Assembly: GCA_040797845.1 (NCBI GenBank)
Contig: JBFNFA010000005.1
Location: 206,877-270,876, forward strand
Source: Clostridium_AW sp040797845
Lineage (GTDB): Bacteria > Bacillota > Clostridia > Clostridiales > Clostridiaceae
Reading direction: 5' to 3'
Length of the DNA: 64,000 bases
Below are positions 38,999 through 48,141 of this stretch, piece by piece; the stretch's first letter is position 1, and the number at the start of each line of letters is the position of its first letter. The position numbers and the translations under genes are program-made. The notes under the pieces are model-generated. The model made no database searches. It was not told the origin of the DNA and was given only the letters and a program-made list of their open reading frames with translations.

Positions 38999-41900
38999 AT
39001 GGATAATAAAAATTACTATGATTTTTTCCCAATTGGCCAAGTGGAGATAGAAGATAATAAAAGTAAAATAGTGATCAATAAAGAATATGCAAAGGGACTT
39101 AAATTTTTATCCTTGTTTAGCCATGCAATAATTATTTATTCAGCAAAAGCTAATGTACCTTTTTCCCACAAGGTTGTTAAAGTAATTAGTGCTGATGAAA
39201 AATCTGGCATAGTTTACTTTAATGAAAGTGCATATTTTTCAGAGGGGGATTTTGTTTATGATATTAAACCATACTTCCCTTGTGAGGATAGAGTAAAAGA
39301 TTGCTCTGTATCAGAAGGGTTAAATTCAGTTCAGCAGTGGAAAGTTGAGGATATAGAGGATAGAACAGTTAGAAAAGAAGAGGAAGGACATTTAGTACCC
39401 AGTGGAAAGGTAAGTTCTATAGGAAATATTAGAAAGATAAGAGGAGAGTTTTTTCTTGAGATATCTAATAACGCTGAAGAGTATTTTGAAAGACTTAAAG
39501 GTTATTCTCACATAAAGATTTTCTGGTGGTTCAATGGCTTTGATAAAAGTAAGTATAGAAGAATAACAGAGTGTGAGCCACCATATGAAAATGCACCCAG
39601 GACTGGAGTCTTTGCTTCACGGTCCCCAGTTCGCCCTAACCCTATAGCATTGACCACTGCACGAATTATTGACTTTGATAAAAAATTAGGAGGGATTAAA
39701 GTGAGCGCTTTAGATTGTTTTGATAATACACCCCTTATTGAAATTTCACCTTATATCCCATCCAGTGATAGAGTTTTAGATTTTAAAGTACCAAAATGGC
39801 TATCCCATTGGCCAGAGTGGTTAGATGATAGAGCAATAAATACTTCTGGAGATCAGATTTCTTTAAAGTCATCTAGCCTAGATATTATTAAGAAATACTC
39901 AAAAGCTAATAATAATAAAACTATGAAGGTTGAGGATTTTTTTAAGAACAATGAAAATGAAAAAATTGAGCAGAGAAAAGGCATTGTGGTAAGAGGAGGG
40001 AGACAAAACAATTTAAAAAACATAGATGTTACAATTCCTTATAATAAGATCACTGTAATCACTGGTGTGAGTGGTAGTGGCAAGTCTAGCCTTGCATTTG
40101 ACACCATATTTGCTGAAAGCCAAAGAAGATTTATGGATAGCCTTTCTATATCTGATTCCTCACGTTATGAGCAAATGGAAAAGCCTGATTTTGATATGAT
40201 ATGTGGGCTTCCTCCATCAATTTCAATATCCCAAAAGAATATTGGCCGCAATCCACGTTCTACAGTAGGGACAATTACAGATATATATGATTTTCTGCGT
40301 ACGCTCTTTGCAACCATTGGGGTAAGACACTGCCCTGATTGTGGGAATGCAATTATTCCTTTAAGTGTAGATGAGATTACTCAAATATTATCAGAACTTC
40401 CTTTTGGTAAAGCAATTGAAATAACACCATTTAAGGTTGAAAATCCCTCATATAAATATGTATTTACTGAAAAAATCGTTGAAGATGATACTTTGACAGC
40501 CTATGTAAAGAAATCATTAGAAATAGGTAGTGGAGCAATATATGTAAGGATTGAGGATGAGGAGAGAATTTTATTCCAAACAACACAGATGTGCTATCAT
40601 TGCAACCATATATTATTTGAATTAACTCCATCCACATTCAGCTTTAATAATCCTGAAAGTATGTGTCCTGTTTGCAGTGGCCTTGGAGTTAAAATGGAAG
40701 TTGATCCTAATTTGATTGTGTCACGCCCACATTTATCACTGCTCGATGGGGCTTCAAACTTTTGGAAAGACTTAAGGAAGTTTAGAGAGAAGCCCAATGC
40801 AAATTGGATGAAAGGTGAAATATTAGCATTGGCAGATGAAATGAAAATTGATTTAGAAAAACCATGGAGTGAGCTGCCAGATGATTTTCGTAGTCAAGCT
40901 ATTTGGGGTTCTGATGGAAGAGAAGTTACCTTCAAATATAAAAATAGTAATGGGAGAAGTGGCAATATTACAAGACCAGTAGAAGGTGCGTATAATTCTC
41001 TGAAGCGTATTTTTTCTGAAAACAATGGAGGGGCGGGAAAAAGAATTGCAGATGAGTTTATGAAGCAATCCAATTGTGATTGTTGCCATGGGGAACGACT
41101 TTCAAAAGAAGGAAGAATGGTAGAGATTGAAGGTATACGATTCCCACAGGCGGCTTCGATGACAATAAGTGAACTGAATAAATGGGTTGAAGAACTTCCA
41201 AGTATGTTATCAGATACCCAATTGGCCATAGCGGATTCCATACTAAAAGAGCTTCATAAAAGGCTATGTAGTTATACTAAAGTCGGCGTTTCTTATCTTA
41301 CCCTTGACCGATCGGTGCCGACACTGTCTGGTGGTGAATTGCAAAGATTAAGGCTTATAAAACAGTTAGGCAGTGGCATTACCAACATGCTTTATGTGCT
41401 GGATGAGCCTTCTACTGGCCTTCATCCTAAAGACCATGAAAAACTTATAAAGATTATAAAAGAGCTTAGAGATTATGGAAATACGGTAATTGTTGTGGAG
41501 CATGATGCAGAAACTATGCTCATGGCAGATTATATTATAGATGTGGGGCCAAAAGCTGGTATTCATGGAGGAAAAATAGTAGCAGAAGGTACTCCATTAC
41601 AAATCATGAAAAATCCTAATTCAGAAACAGGAAAATATCTTTCAGAGGAAAAGCAGGTAACCATAGAAAAATCAATACTTTCTAATGAATGTAACTGGAT
41701 TAAGCTTAATGGTGTAAGGTGCAACAACCTTAAAAATATAGATGTTTCCTTTCCTATTGGAGGGATTACTTGTGTAACAGGGGTCAGCGGTTCAGGAAAA
41801 AGCAGCCTTGTTTCTAAATCCTTGTATCCCGCTATTGAAAGTAGAATTAATGATAAAAAAGACCTACACAATATAAAAGAAGATTTTCACCAATATTGTG

Positions 41901-42703
41901 ATTCACTATCAGGTGATGAGTATTTTGATAAAATTATTCATGTGAATCAAAGTCCTATTGGACGTACACCACGCTCAAATCCTGCCACTTATACTGGAGT
42001 TATGGATGAAATCAGGAACCTTTTTGTTTCTACGGAAGAGTCTAAGAAAAGAGGATATAAAGTAAATAAATTTAGCTTTAACAGCAAAGAAGGTGGATGC
42101 GAAGTATGCCATGGAGAAGGAAGGGTATGTACTCCCGTATCATTTATGGCGGACATATGGACACAATGTAATGTTTGTAAAGGAAAGAAATATAAAAAAG
42201 ACACTCTTCAAGTAAAGTACAAAGGTAAAAATATATATGATGTCCTCCAAATGAATGTAAATGAAGCTTTGGACTTTTTTATAGATATACCAAAACTAAA
42301 ACAGATTTTAAATACTTTATCTGAAGTAGGATTAGGGTATATAAAGTTAGGACAAAGTGCACTTTCACTATCTGGTGGTGAGGCACAAAGGATAAAATTG
42401 GCCAAAGAGCTCAGCAAAAATTCAAGTGGGAAAACTCTTTATATACTTGATGAACCCACAACGGGACTACATTTTTCTGATACCCAAAACCTTTTAATAC
42501 TCCTTCAGAAAATAAGAGCTGCAGGAAACAGCATTATAATCATTGAGCACAATTTAGATGTAATTAGAAATTCTGATTGGATAATAGATCTAGGTCCAGA
42601 AGGAGGAAGTGAAGGAGGATATGTAATTGCACAAGGCACACCTGAAGAAGTAGCAAAGGTAAAGGAAAGTTATACAGGGAAGTTGCTTAAAAATATTTTA
42701 TAA
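38999..42703 (+). CDS. TrmO-TrmO-UvrA fusion protein
   Basis: 1234 residues. Residues ~8-110 are a degenerate TrmO/TsaA-like domain (FFPIGQVEIED; GLKFLSLFSHAIII). About 130-265 is a full TrmO domain with the SAM-binding block VFASRSPVRPNPIALTTARI (about 203). From ~325 there is a UvrA-like protein: Walker A GVSGSGKSSLAFDT (~355), zinc CPDCG, CYHC/CPVC and CDCCHGERLSKEG, signature LSGGELQRLRLIKQ, Walker B VLDEPSTGLHPKD, second Walker A GVSGSGKSSLVSK (~926), CEVCHGEG and LYILDEPTTGLH. UvrA paralogs without UvrB partners can act in drug resistance. TrmO methylates t6A37 of tRNA. A joint role is unknown. Confidence 0.88.
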   Translation: MDNKNYYDFFPIGQVEIEDNKSKIVINKEYAKGLKFLSLFSHAIIIYSAKANVPFSHKVVKVISADEKSGIVYFNESAYFSEGDFVYDIKPYFPCEDRVKDCSVSEGLNSVQQWKVEDIEDRTVRKEEEGHLVPSGKVSSIGNIRKIRGEFFLEISNNAEEYFERLKGYSHIKIFWWFNGFDKSKYRRITECEPPYENAPRTGVFASRSPVRPNPIALTTARIIDFDKKLGGIKVSALDCFDNTPLIEISPYIPSSDRVLDFKVPKWLSHWPEWLDDRAINTSGDQISLKSSSLDIIKKYSKANNNKTMKVEDFFKNNENEKIEQRKGIVVRGGRQNNLKNIDVTIPYNKITVITGVSGSGKSSLAFDTIFAESQRRFMDSLSISDSSRYEQMEKPDFDMICGLPPSISISQKNIGRNPRSTVGTITDIYDFLRTLFATIGVRHCPDCGNAIIPLSVDEITQILSELPFGKAIEITPFKVENPSYKYVFTEKIVEDDTLTAYVKKSLEIGSGAIYVRIEDEERILFQTTQMCYHCNHILFELTPSTFSFNNPESMCPVCSGLGVKMEVDPNLIVSRPHLSLLDGASNFWKDLRKFREKPNANWMKGEILALADEMKIDLEKPWSELPDDFRSQAIWGSDGREVTFKYKNSNGRSGNITRPVEGAYNSLKRIFSENNGGAGKRIADEFMKQSNCDCCHGERLSKEGRMVEIEGIRFPQAASMTISELNKWVEELPSMLSDTQLAIADSILKELHKRLCSYTKVGVSYLTLDRSVPTLSGGELQRLRLIKQLGSGITNMLYVLDEPSTGLHPKDHEKLIKIIKELRDYGNTVIVVEHDAETMLMADYIIDVGPKAGIHGGKIVAEGTPLQIMKNPNSETGKYLSEEKQVTIEKSILSNECNWIKLNGVRCNNLKNIDVSFPIGGITCVTGVSGSGKSSLVSKSLYPAIESRINDKKDLHNIKEDFHQYCDSLSGDEYFDKIIHVNQSPIGRTPRSNPATYTGVMDEIRNLFVSTEESKKRGYKVNKFSFNSKEGGCEVCHGEGRVCTPVSFMADIWTQCNVCKGKKYKKDTLQVKYKGKNIYDVLQMNVNEALDFFIDIPKLKQILNTLSEVGLGYIKLGQSALSLSGGEAQRIKLAKELSKNSSGKTLYILDEPTTGLHFSDTQNLLILLQKIRAAGNSIIIIEHNLDVIRNSDWIIDLGPEGGSEGGYVIAQGTPEEVAKVKESYTGKLLKNIL

Positions 42704-42783
42704 TGTTGGTATAAGATATCTTTTATGGAATTTATGGTATTATTTAATAGAGGTAATTTATTTTTCATATTGGGGGAGATTTC

Positions 42784-43431
42784 ATGATAGATTCTATAGA
42801 AGGTTCATTTGGTTGGGTACTATTATTAATTGCAATTGTTGGTGATTTTATTGTCCCATATATACTTGCAATCTTTTATAAAGGCTATAGCCATAAAACA
42901 ATGGTAATGAGTGCATTAGGAAATCCAAGTAGTCCTGTAAGAGGTTATTATAATATTTGGCTTATTTGTTTGGGAGTATTATTAAGCATATCTACGTTGA
43001 CATTGTATACAAGCTACAGTAAGACTTCAAAAGTATTAAGTGTCAGTGTAGTCACTTTAATAATTGCATTTGCAATTGGAGCGGGAATTTTATCAGGAAT
43101 ATTTAGCGTTAATGAAAGCAAAGATGTTCAAACAGTGGCATCACAAATACATGGGTTTGGAGCAGCAATTGGATTTATGGCATTGTTATTTGTTCCAATG
43201 CTTTTAGGAATATTATCTTTAAAAAGTAAAGATAACGTAACTGGAGTTATCTGTTTAATTTCCTTTATCCTTGCGTTAATATTTTTTATACTATTTATAA
43301 TGGCAGAGAAACCTGAATTTAATAATACAATTATAGCAAATGAAGGACTTTGGCAAAGGCTTACATTACTATTTATGTATGTACCTTTTGGATACATTGC
43401 AATTAAAAATATTATAGAGATAACGTATTAA
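42784..43431 (+). CDS. DUF998 membrane protein
   Basis: A 215-residue protein with about six membrane segments. SALGNPSSPVRGYYNIWLIC and HGFGAAIGFMALLFVPMLLG are the DUF998 blocks, and the C-terminus is LFMYVPFGYIAIKNIIEITY. Function is not established for the family. RBS GGGGGAGA. A copy of its last 17 codons is stranded at 34542-34598. It is a single-gene unit. Confidence 0.8.
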   Translation: MIDSIEGSFGWVLLLIAIVGDFIVPYILAIFYKGYSHKTMVMSALGNPSSPVRGYYNIWLICLGVLLSISTLTLYTSYSKTSKVLSVSVVTLIIAFAIGAGILSGIFSVNESKDVQTVASQIHGFGAAIGFMALLFVPMLLGILSLKSKDNVTGVICLISFILALIFFILFIMAEKPEFNNTIIANEGLWQRLTLLFMYVPFGYIAIKNIIEITY

Positions 43432-43511
43432 AAAATGCGGTATTTACACTATATGTTATAATTTTAGGTAAAATAAATGTTAATTATATTTTTATATAAG
43501 GAGGAATTAAA

Positions 43512-44360
43512 ATGGAATATTTTCATGTTGATGTTTTTAGCAATGAAATTTTATCTGGCAATGGATTAACTGTTGTTTTTTGTAATGAGGAATTAGAAGA
43601 TAATCTTATGTTGAAATTAACACAAGAGTTTAAGCAATTTGAAACAATTTTTGTGAGAAGAATAGATGATAGTATATTTAATGCAAGAATTTTTACAGTA
43701 GATGAAGAATTGGATTTTGCGGGGCATCCTATTTTGGGAGCAGCTGCTACTATTCATAATCATATTTTTAGAAATGAAGAAGATATAGCAATTACATTTC
43801 AATTAAATCAAAAAACAATTATAGTTAATTCAAAAAAGATAGAGGAATATTATGAAGTACAAATGAATCAAGGAAAAGCGGAATTCCTCTGTGAAGTTTC
43901 AAAAGAGAAGAGAAATAAATATGTACATGCATTGAACTTGTCAGAAGAGAATTTAAGCGAAGAATTTCCTATGGAAGTTGTATCAACAGGATTACCATAC
44001 TTATTAGTACCATTAACTTCAGGAATAGAGAATGCAAAAATAATTAGTTCTAAATTTGAAGAAATGTTAAAAGAAGTAGGTGCTAAATTTGCTTATATAT
44101 TTGATGTGAATTATATAGAAGGACGGACCTGGGATAATCAAGGAAACGTTGAGGATGTTGCAACAGGAAGTGCAGCTGGACCATTAGGTGCATATTTATA
44201 TAAGCATAATATTTTTAATGTAGGTCATGAGATTATAATAAATCAAGGAAAATTTGTCGGCAGACCTAGTAAAATTAAGGTTTCTATGAGCATTTCTGAA
44301 AAAGAAATATTAGTGTCTGGAGAGGTAGCTATTTTGGCAAAGGGAACTATTTTACTATAA
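43512..44360 (+). CDS. PhzF-family isomerase-like protein
   Basis: A 282-residue protein of the PhzF/diaminopimelate-epimerase-like fold in two halves. YFHVDVFSNEILSGNGLTVV, the catalytic Glu in FETIFV, and DEELDFAGHPILGAAATIH lie in the first half; STGLPYLLVPL and VEDVATGSAAGPLGAYLYKH in the second. The family isomerises or epimerises small acids; the substrate is unknown, and phenazine genes are absent. RBS AAGGAGG. It is followed after 11 bases by hairpin T3. Confidence 0.85.
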   Translation: MEYFHVDVFSNEILSGNGLTVVFCNEELEDNLMLKLTQEFKQFETIFVRRIDDSIFNARIFTVDEELDFAGHPILGAAATIHNHIFRNEEDIAITFQLNQKTIIVNSKKIEEYYEVQMNQGKAEFLCEVSKEKRNKYVHALNLSEENLSEEFPMEVVSTGLPYLLVPLTSGIENAKIISSKFEEMLKEVGAKFAYIFDVNYIEGRTWDNQGNVEDVATGSAAGPLGAYLYKHNIFNVGHEIIINQGKFVGRPSKIKVSMSISEKEILVSGEVAILAKGTILL

Positions 44361-44370
44361 TAATAAACGT

Positions 44371-44411
44371 AAAAAATCGCATTATTCAAGAGAGTGAATT
44401 TGCGATTTTTT
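44371..44411 (+). terminator. Cassette-type terminator hairpin T3
   Basis: AAAAATCGCA (44372-44381) pairs perfectly with 44401-44410. The inner ATTCA...TGAATT is shared with the family although the outer stem differs (TCGCA for ACCGT). Confidence 0.8.
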
Positions 44412-44530
44412 ATTGCGCAATCCAAATAGATTGTAATGGAAGAGCTGAAGGTGATGAGTGATGTCGTCATGAAATAAAGATAATTTTTATTTGGGGGAAT
44501 TAAAAATGAATTATTTCACTAAAGAATGGT

Positions 44531-45268
44531 ATGAGTTGTGTCAAAAAAACCAGTGCTCATTTCTCTTTGGAGGAAGCGGAAGAGGCGGAATATTTTTGTG
44601 AAGAATATTTTCAAAAATTGTACAATGAAAAATTAATGGAATGGTTAACTTTACGGGAAGAAGATGCCTCATATAGAAGAGGACGTGAGGAAGCAAAAGA
44701 AAGTTATATTCCCACTGAACCATTTAACAGAGAAAAAGAATCTAAAGAATTTCATAAATTTTTTATATATGATCAAGAATATATAAAAGAAATATTACCA
44801 AAAGAGATATTAGAAAAAATAGCAGATATTCGGGTTTATGTATTGGGCAAGGCATCTTGTGAAGTAATAAAATATGTAACTGCATTTTGCAAGCACAATC
44901 AAAAGTTAGTAAAGAAAACTATTGAAGAATATAGAAAGTATTATAAAAAAGCGCTAAAATCATTTGACAGAACTATAATTAGAAATATAATCTTTCATGA
45001 TTGTATTATTATAGACATAAAAGAAACAGAACAGTCCTTATCAATACTATTTGATAATTCGGGTGGTTTTACAAATATAAATGAAATGAAGTTTGAAAAT
45101 TATGAGATAATAAAGCAAGACACTTCACTGGAAAACTCATGGTGGCTTTATGAGGAAATATATAAAACAAAGGACAAATATGAATTACATGTATTGCTTC
45201 GAAACAAAAATGCGAATTTAGTAGAATTCATTATTTCTGCTGAACACATTTCTTTTAAACGTAACTAG
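44531..45268 (+). CDS. DUF4085-like protein, 5' end frameshifted
   Basis: The intact frame codes for 245 residues (EEAEEAEYFCEEYFQKLYNE; PKEILEKIADIRVYVLGKAS; IIRNIIFHDCIIID). The natural start appears to be ATG 44506 (GGGGGAA before it), giving MNYFTKEWYELCQ, the usual opening of DUF4085 proteins. That frame shifts at a run of seven A (44543-44549); with six A it would continue QKTSAHFSLEEAEE. The ATG at 44531 has no good RBS. So the gene is either broken, read by slippage in the A run, or affected by a base error. Function of the family unknown. Confidence 0.7.
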   Translation: MSCVKKTSAHFSLEEAEEAEYFCEEYFQKLYNEKLMEWLTLREEDASYRRGREEAKESYIPTEPFNREKESKEFHKFFIYDQEYIKEILPKEILEKIADIRVYVLGKASCEVIKYVTAFCKHNQKLVKKTIEEYRKYYKKALKSFDRTIIRNIIFHDCIIIDIKETEQSLSILFDNSGGFTNINEMKFENYEIIKQDTSLENSWWLYEEIYKTKDKYELHVLLRNKNANLVEFIISAEHISFKRN

Positions 45269-45351
45269 AGAAGGTGATAATAATATGAAGTTGATTAGCC
45301 AAATTTATAATAGAAAAAACTAAAAATAAAACATGTGCGAGGAAATATATT

Positions 45352-45879
45352 ATGCAAAACATTAACTTAATAAACGGATATAAGATTAAGTCTATTTACA
45401 TAGAGGACAAAAAGGTTGTTGAAAAATTATGCGAGAAATGTTCAGATTATTATATGCTACATGATGGAGTATTACCATCTAAAGATGAGGTAGATGAAAT
45501 ATTTACCGCCCTACCTCCAAATAAAAATCATGAAGATAAATTTGTTTTAGGTATATATAAATTTAACAATGAATTAGTGGGTATAGTTGATATTATAAGA
45601 AATTTTCCAACTGTCGGGCAGTGGATGCTTGGATTAATGCTTATTGAACCAGAGGAAAGAGGCAGTGGGTTAGGGAAAATTATACATGAAGCATTAGCTA
45701 AATGGGCAATTAATTTAGGAGCGAAATCCTTTAGAGTAGGCGCAATTGAAAACAATCATAAGGGAATTAATTTTTGGTCTAACTTAGGATATAAAAAGAT
45801 TAAAGAAGTTAATATGGATTTTAAAGCAAAGACACATACAGTGAATGTTATGACTTTGAAGTTGTATAATCAACTATAG
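45352..45879 (+). CDS. GNAT acetyltransferase
   Basis: A 175-residue GNAT. ELVGIVDIIRNFPTVGQWML, the acetyl-CoA loop EPEERGSGLGKIIHEALAKW, and NHKGINFWSNLGYKKIKEVN are typical. Substrate unknown. GAGGAAA lies before the ATG. Between the preceding gene and this one, a 12-codon frame (45285-45323) with a good RBS may be another gene remnant. Hairpin T4 follows 20 bases after the stop. Confidence 0.85.
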   Translation: MQNINLINGYKIKSIYIEDKKVVEKLCEKCSDYYMLHDGVLPSKDEVDEIFTALPPNKNHEDKFVLGIYKFNNELVGIVDIIRNFPTVGQWMLGLMLIEPEERGSGLGKIIHEALAKWAINLGAKSFRVGAIENNHKGINFWSNLGYKKIKEVNMDFKAKTHTVNVMTLKLYNQL

Positions 45880-45899
45880 AAATTAAATAATTATTTTAA

Positions 45900-45937
45900 A
45901 CACCGTATTATTCAGAAATGAATTTTACGGTATTTTT
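45900..45937 (+). terminator. Cassette-type terminator hairpin T4
   Basis: ACACCGTATTATTCA (45900-45914) pairs with TGAATTTTACGGT (45919-45931), then five T. AATTAAATAATT stands just before it. Confidence 0.8.
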
Positions 45938-46017
45938 GTTATGCAATTTAAGTATATAAGCTAAACCATATAGTTAAATATTATTCTATATTTCATTATA
46001 TAAAAAAACTACGTTAC

Positions 46018-46060
46018 GATAAATGGAAATATTGGTGTATAATTGTAATAGGTACGTCTT
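46018..46060 (+). promoter_or_regulatory. Recurrent promoter module Q1
   Basis: AAATGGAAATATTGGTGTAT followed by AATTGTAATA; TATAAT is the -10 box. Related copies stand at 53118 and 58777, upstream of unrelated genes. Confidence 0.6.
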
Positions 46061-46087
46061 AAGTACGTAATAAAGTGGGAGGGTACA

Positions 46088-46564
46088 ATGGAGAAAAGAG
46101 AAATAAATTATATAAAAGGTGATGCAACAAATCCTAGTGGGGAAGGTAAGAAAATTATTGTTCATGTTTGTAACGACATAGGTGCATGGGGAAAAGGTTT
46201 TGTTTTGGCTTTGTCAAAAAGATGGATAAAGCCTGAACAGGAATATCGCAATTGGTATAGAGATGGAGGAAATTTTACTCTTGGTGAAGTACAATTTGTA
46301 GAAGTAAACTTAGATATCATCGTTGCAAATATGATTGGACAAAGGGGTATAAAGTCAAATAAGTCTGTTCCTCCAATTAGATACGAAGCTATTAATAAAT
46401 GTCTTGAGAAAGTTGGAGATAAAGCAGCTGAAATACAAGGAAGCGTCCATATGCCAAGAATAGGTTGTGGACTAGCTGGTGGAGAATGGAGGTTTATTGA
46501 ACCATTGATTAAGCAAAACCTTATTGAAAGAAATATAGATGTATTTGTCTATGATTTTGAATAG
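46088..46564 (+). CDS. Macrodomain protein (TARG1/DarG-like ADP-ribose hydrolase)
   Basis: A 158-residue single macrodomain. INYIKGDATNPSGEGKKIIV, HVCNDIGAWGKGFVLALSKR and MPRIGCGLAGGEWRFIEPLI are the ADP-ribose-binding blocks and fit the ALC1-like/TARG1 branch, which removes ADP-ribose from acidic residues or DNA. DarG antitoxins carry such a domain plus a C-terminal part, which is absent here, and no DarT toxin gene lies nearby. RBS GGGAGGG. Module Q1 is its promoter. Confidence 0.85.
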   Translation: MEKREINYIKGDATNPSGEGKKIIVHVCNDIGAWGKGFVLALSKRWIKPEQEYRNWYRDGGNFTLGEVQFVEVNLDIIVANMIGQRGIKSNKSVPPIRYEAINKCLEKVGDKAAEIQGSVHMPRIGCGLAGGEWRFIEPLIKQNLIERNIDVFVYDFE

Positions 46565-46629
46565 TAAAAAATAATGCGAAATAATAAGAAATTTCTAAGT
46601 GGAAATTATATAGTATGAAAGGAGAAAAT

Positions 46630-47295
46630 ATGAATTTAAACAAAAAAGATATCAATAGCTCTGATTTTTTGTCTTTAGCATTATATGCTTTCGGAGGATT
46701 GGGTTTAGAAGTATTATTAGCTTTTATTATTGAACCATTAGTATACGGAAAAAGTATAAATGATTTTACTACCTTTGAGAGCATTCTTCATTGGATAATT
46801 ACTTGCATTATGTGGGGAATTGTTGCAGTTATATTGATAAGGTGCTCAAGGGAAAAATATAAATTTAATATCTTTGAAGAAAGAAATAAGATAGGAAAAG
46901 TAAACTGGCTTATTGCTTTAATGATTTTAGGAATTTGTATTATTATTAGTAACTTGAATTGGAATGGATTTAAAGTATTAAAAGAACTTGAACATAAGGG
47001 TTGGTTAAAATTTATTTTTCAATATATTTATTATTTATTTGAAATTATACTTGTTATGTTAATTATAGTATTTGGTCAAAAGGCTGGAGAAATGCAGTTT
47101 AAAAATGACAAAATTCCCTGGGGAGGTATTCTTCTTGGGCTAACATGGGGATTAGTTCATATGTTTACAAAAGGAGATTTGATGATAGGTTTAACAGCAT
47201 GCTTAGCTGGTATTCTATATGGTGTCACATATCTTACCTTGAAGAAAAATATTTATATTACTTATCTATTAGTATTACTTATGTTTATTTTATAA
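46630..47295 (+). CDS. Polytopic membrane protein, CPBP-like
   Basis: About 221 residues from ATG 46630 (AAGGAG before it; the upstream in-frame ATG is part of that RBS region). Six to seven membrane segments. The stretch GGILLGLTWGLVHMFTKGDL followed by ACLAGILYGVTYL resembles the second motif of CPBP-type intramembrane proteases, but the EExxxR motif is missing, so activity is doubtful. Function unknown. Confidence 0.65.
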   Translation: MNLNKKDINSSDFLSLALYAFGGLGLEVLLAFIIEPLVYGKSINDFTTFESILHWIITCIMWGIVAVILIRCSREKYKFNIFEERNKIGKVNWLIALMILGICIIISNLNWNGFKVLKELEHKGWLKFIFQYIYYLFEIILVMLIIVFGQKAGEMQFKNDKIPWGGILLGLTWGLVHMFTKGDLMIGLTACLAGILYGVTYLTLKKNIYITYLLVLLMFIL

Positions 47296-47450
47296 ATGTT
47301 TAGTAGTATTTTTTACTTCGTAATTCAACTATATTTAAGTATCTTGAATTTGAATATATTAAGGCATTATATTAAGGCAAATAAAAATGTTGGGATATAA
47401 TTTCATTGTATTGAGTAAATAAATATTATTTATAATAGGGAGGCAATTGT

Positions 47451-47756
47451 ATGAAGAAAAAATTTGCATTTTTACTTATGGGAAATCATTATAATCCAGA
47501 GGAACATAAAGCTTGTTTCGAAACTAAAAAACAGATTACCTATATTTTCACAGTTAGAAGTTTGGAAGAAGCATATGATAAGCTTTCTTTCTTGGAGAGT
47601 GAAGGTGTTGGTGCGATAGAACTATGTGGAGCATTTGGTGAAGAAAGTGCTGAAAAAATGATAGAATTAACTAATAACAAAATAGCTATTGGATATGTTA
47701 CACATAAACCAGAACAAGATAATTTATTTGAGGATTTCTTTTCAAATTTCGGATAA
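47451..47756 (+). CDS. DUF6506-like small protein
   Basis: A 101-residue soluble protein. FAFLLMGNHYNPEEHKACFE, GVGAIELCGAFGEESAEKMI and IAIGYVTHKPEQDNLFEDFF are the conserved blocks of the DUF6506 family as I recall it. The family has no assigned function. RBS GGGAGGCAATTG. It is a one-gene unit inside the small-gene array. Confidence 0.7.
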   Translation: MKKKFAFLLMGNHYNPEEHKACFETKKQITYIFTVRSLEEAYDKLSFLESEGVGAIELCGAFGEESAEKMIELTNNKIAIGYVTHKPEQDNLFEDFFSNFG

Positions 47757-47783
47757 GATGGTGATATATTTAGCATTAAATAC

Positions 47784-47819
47784 CATAGTTGTTGACAACA
47801 TAGCAGAGTTTGAAAGGGG
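47784..47819 (+). pseudogene. Fragment related to the gene at 48142
   Basis: CATAGTTGTTGACAACATAG and the following AGAGTTTGAAAGGG match 48188-48220 inside the 48142 gene (VVDHIVEFER) with few differences. Here the fragment lies directly upstream of the zinc-ribbon gene and supplies its GAAAGGGGG ribosome site. Confidence 0.55.
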
Positions 47820-47828
47820 GATAATTAT

Positions 47829-48056
47829 ATGAAATGTCCATATTGTGAAGGAGAGATGAAACGAGGATTCATACGTGGAGAGAAGTATTCTCTTAAATGG
47901 GTTCCAGAAGAAAAAAAGAATGCCATATTTCTATCTCTTGTAAAAGGAATAAAACTATCCAATTTATATGATACAGATGGTGTAGAAGCATTTTGTTGCG
48001 AAAGTTGCAAAAAGATTATTATTGATGTAGAAGATAAAATCGACCAACAAAAATGA
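47829..48056 (+). CDS. Small zinc-ribbon protein (PF20097/DUF6487-like)
   Basis: A 75-residue protein. MKCPYCEGEMKRGFIRG and FCCESCKKIIIDVED give a CPYC...CESC metal-binding ribbon, with a hydrophobic middle. It is a paralog of the protein at 55223-55462. These small zinc ribbons are common and uncharacterised in Firmicutes. Its ribosome site lies in a fragment of another gene (47784-47819). Confidence 0.75.
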   Translation: MKCPYCEGEMKRGFIRGEKYSLKWVPEEKKNAIFLSLVKGIKLSNLYDTDGVEAFCCESCKKIIIDVEDKIDQQK

Positions 48057-48141
48057 ACATAAGCTATTTATAAGATGTGATAGCTGTAAATTTGGTTAGA
48101 TTAAATAGTTACAAATAAATTAATAGAGAGGGTATATGTTT

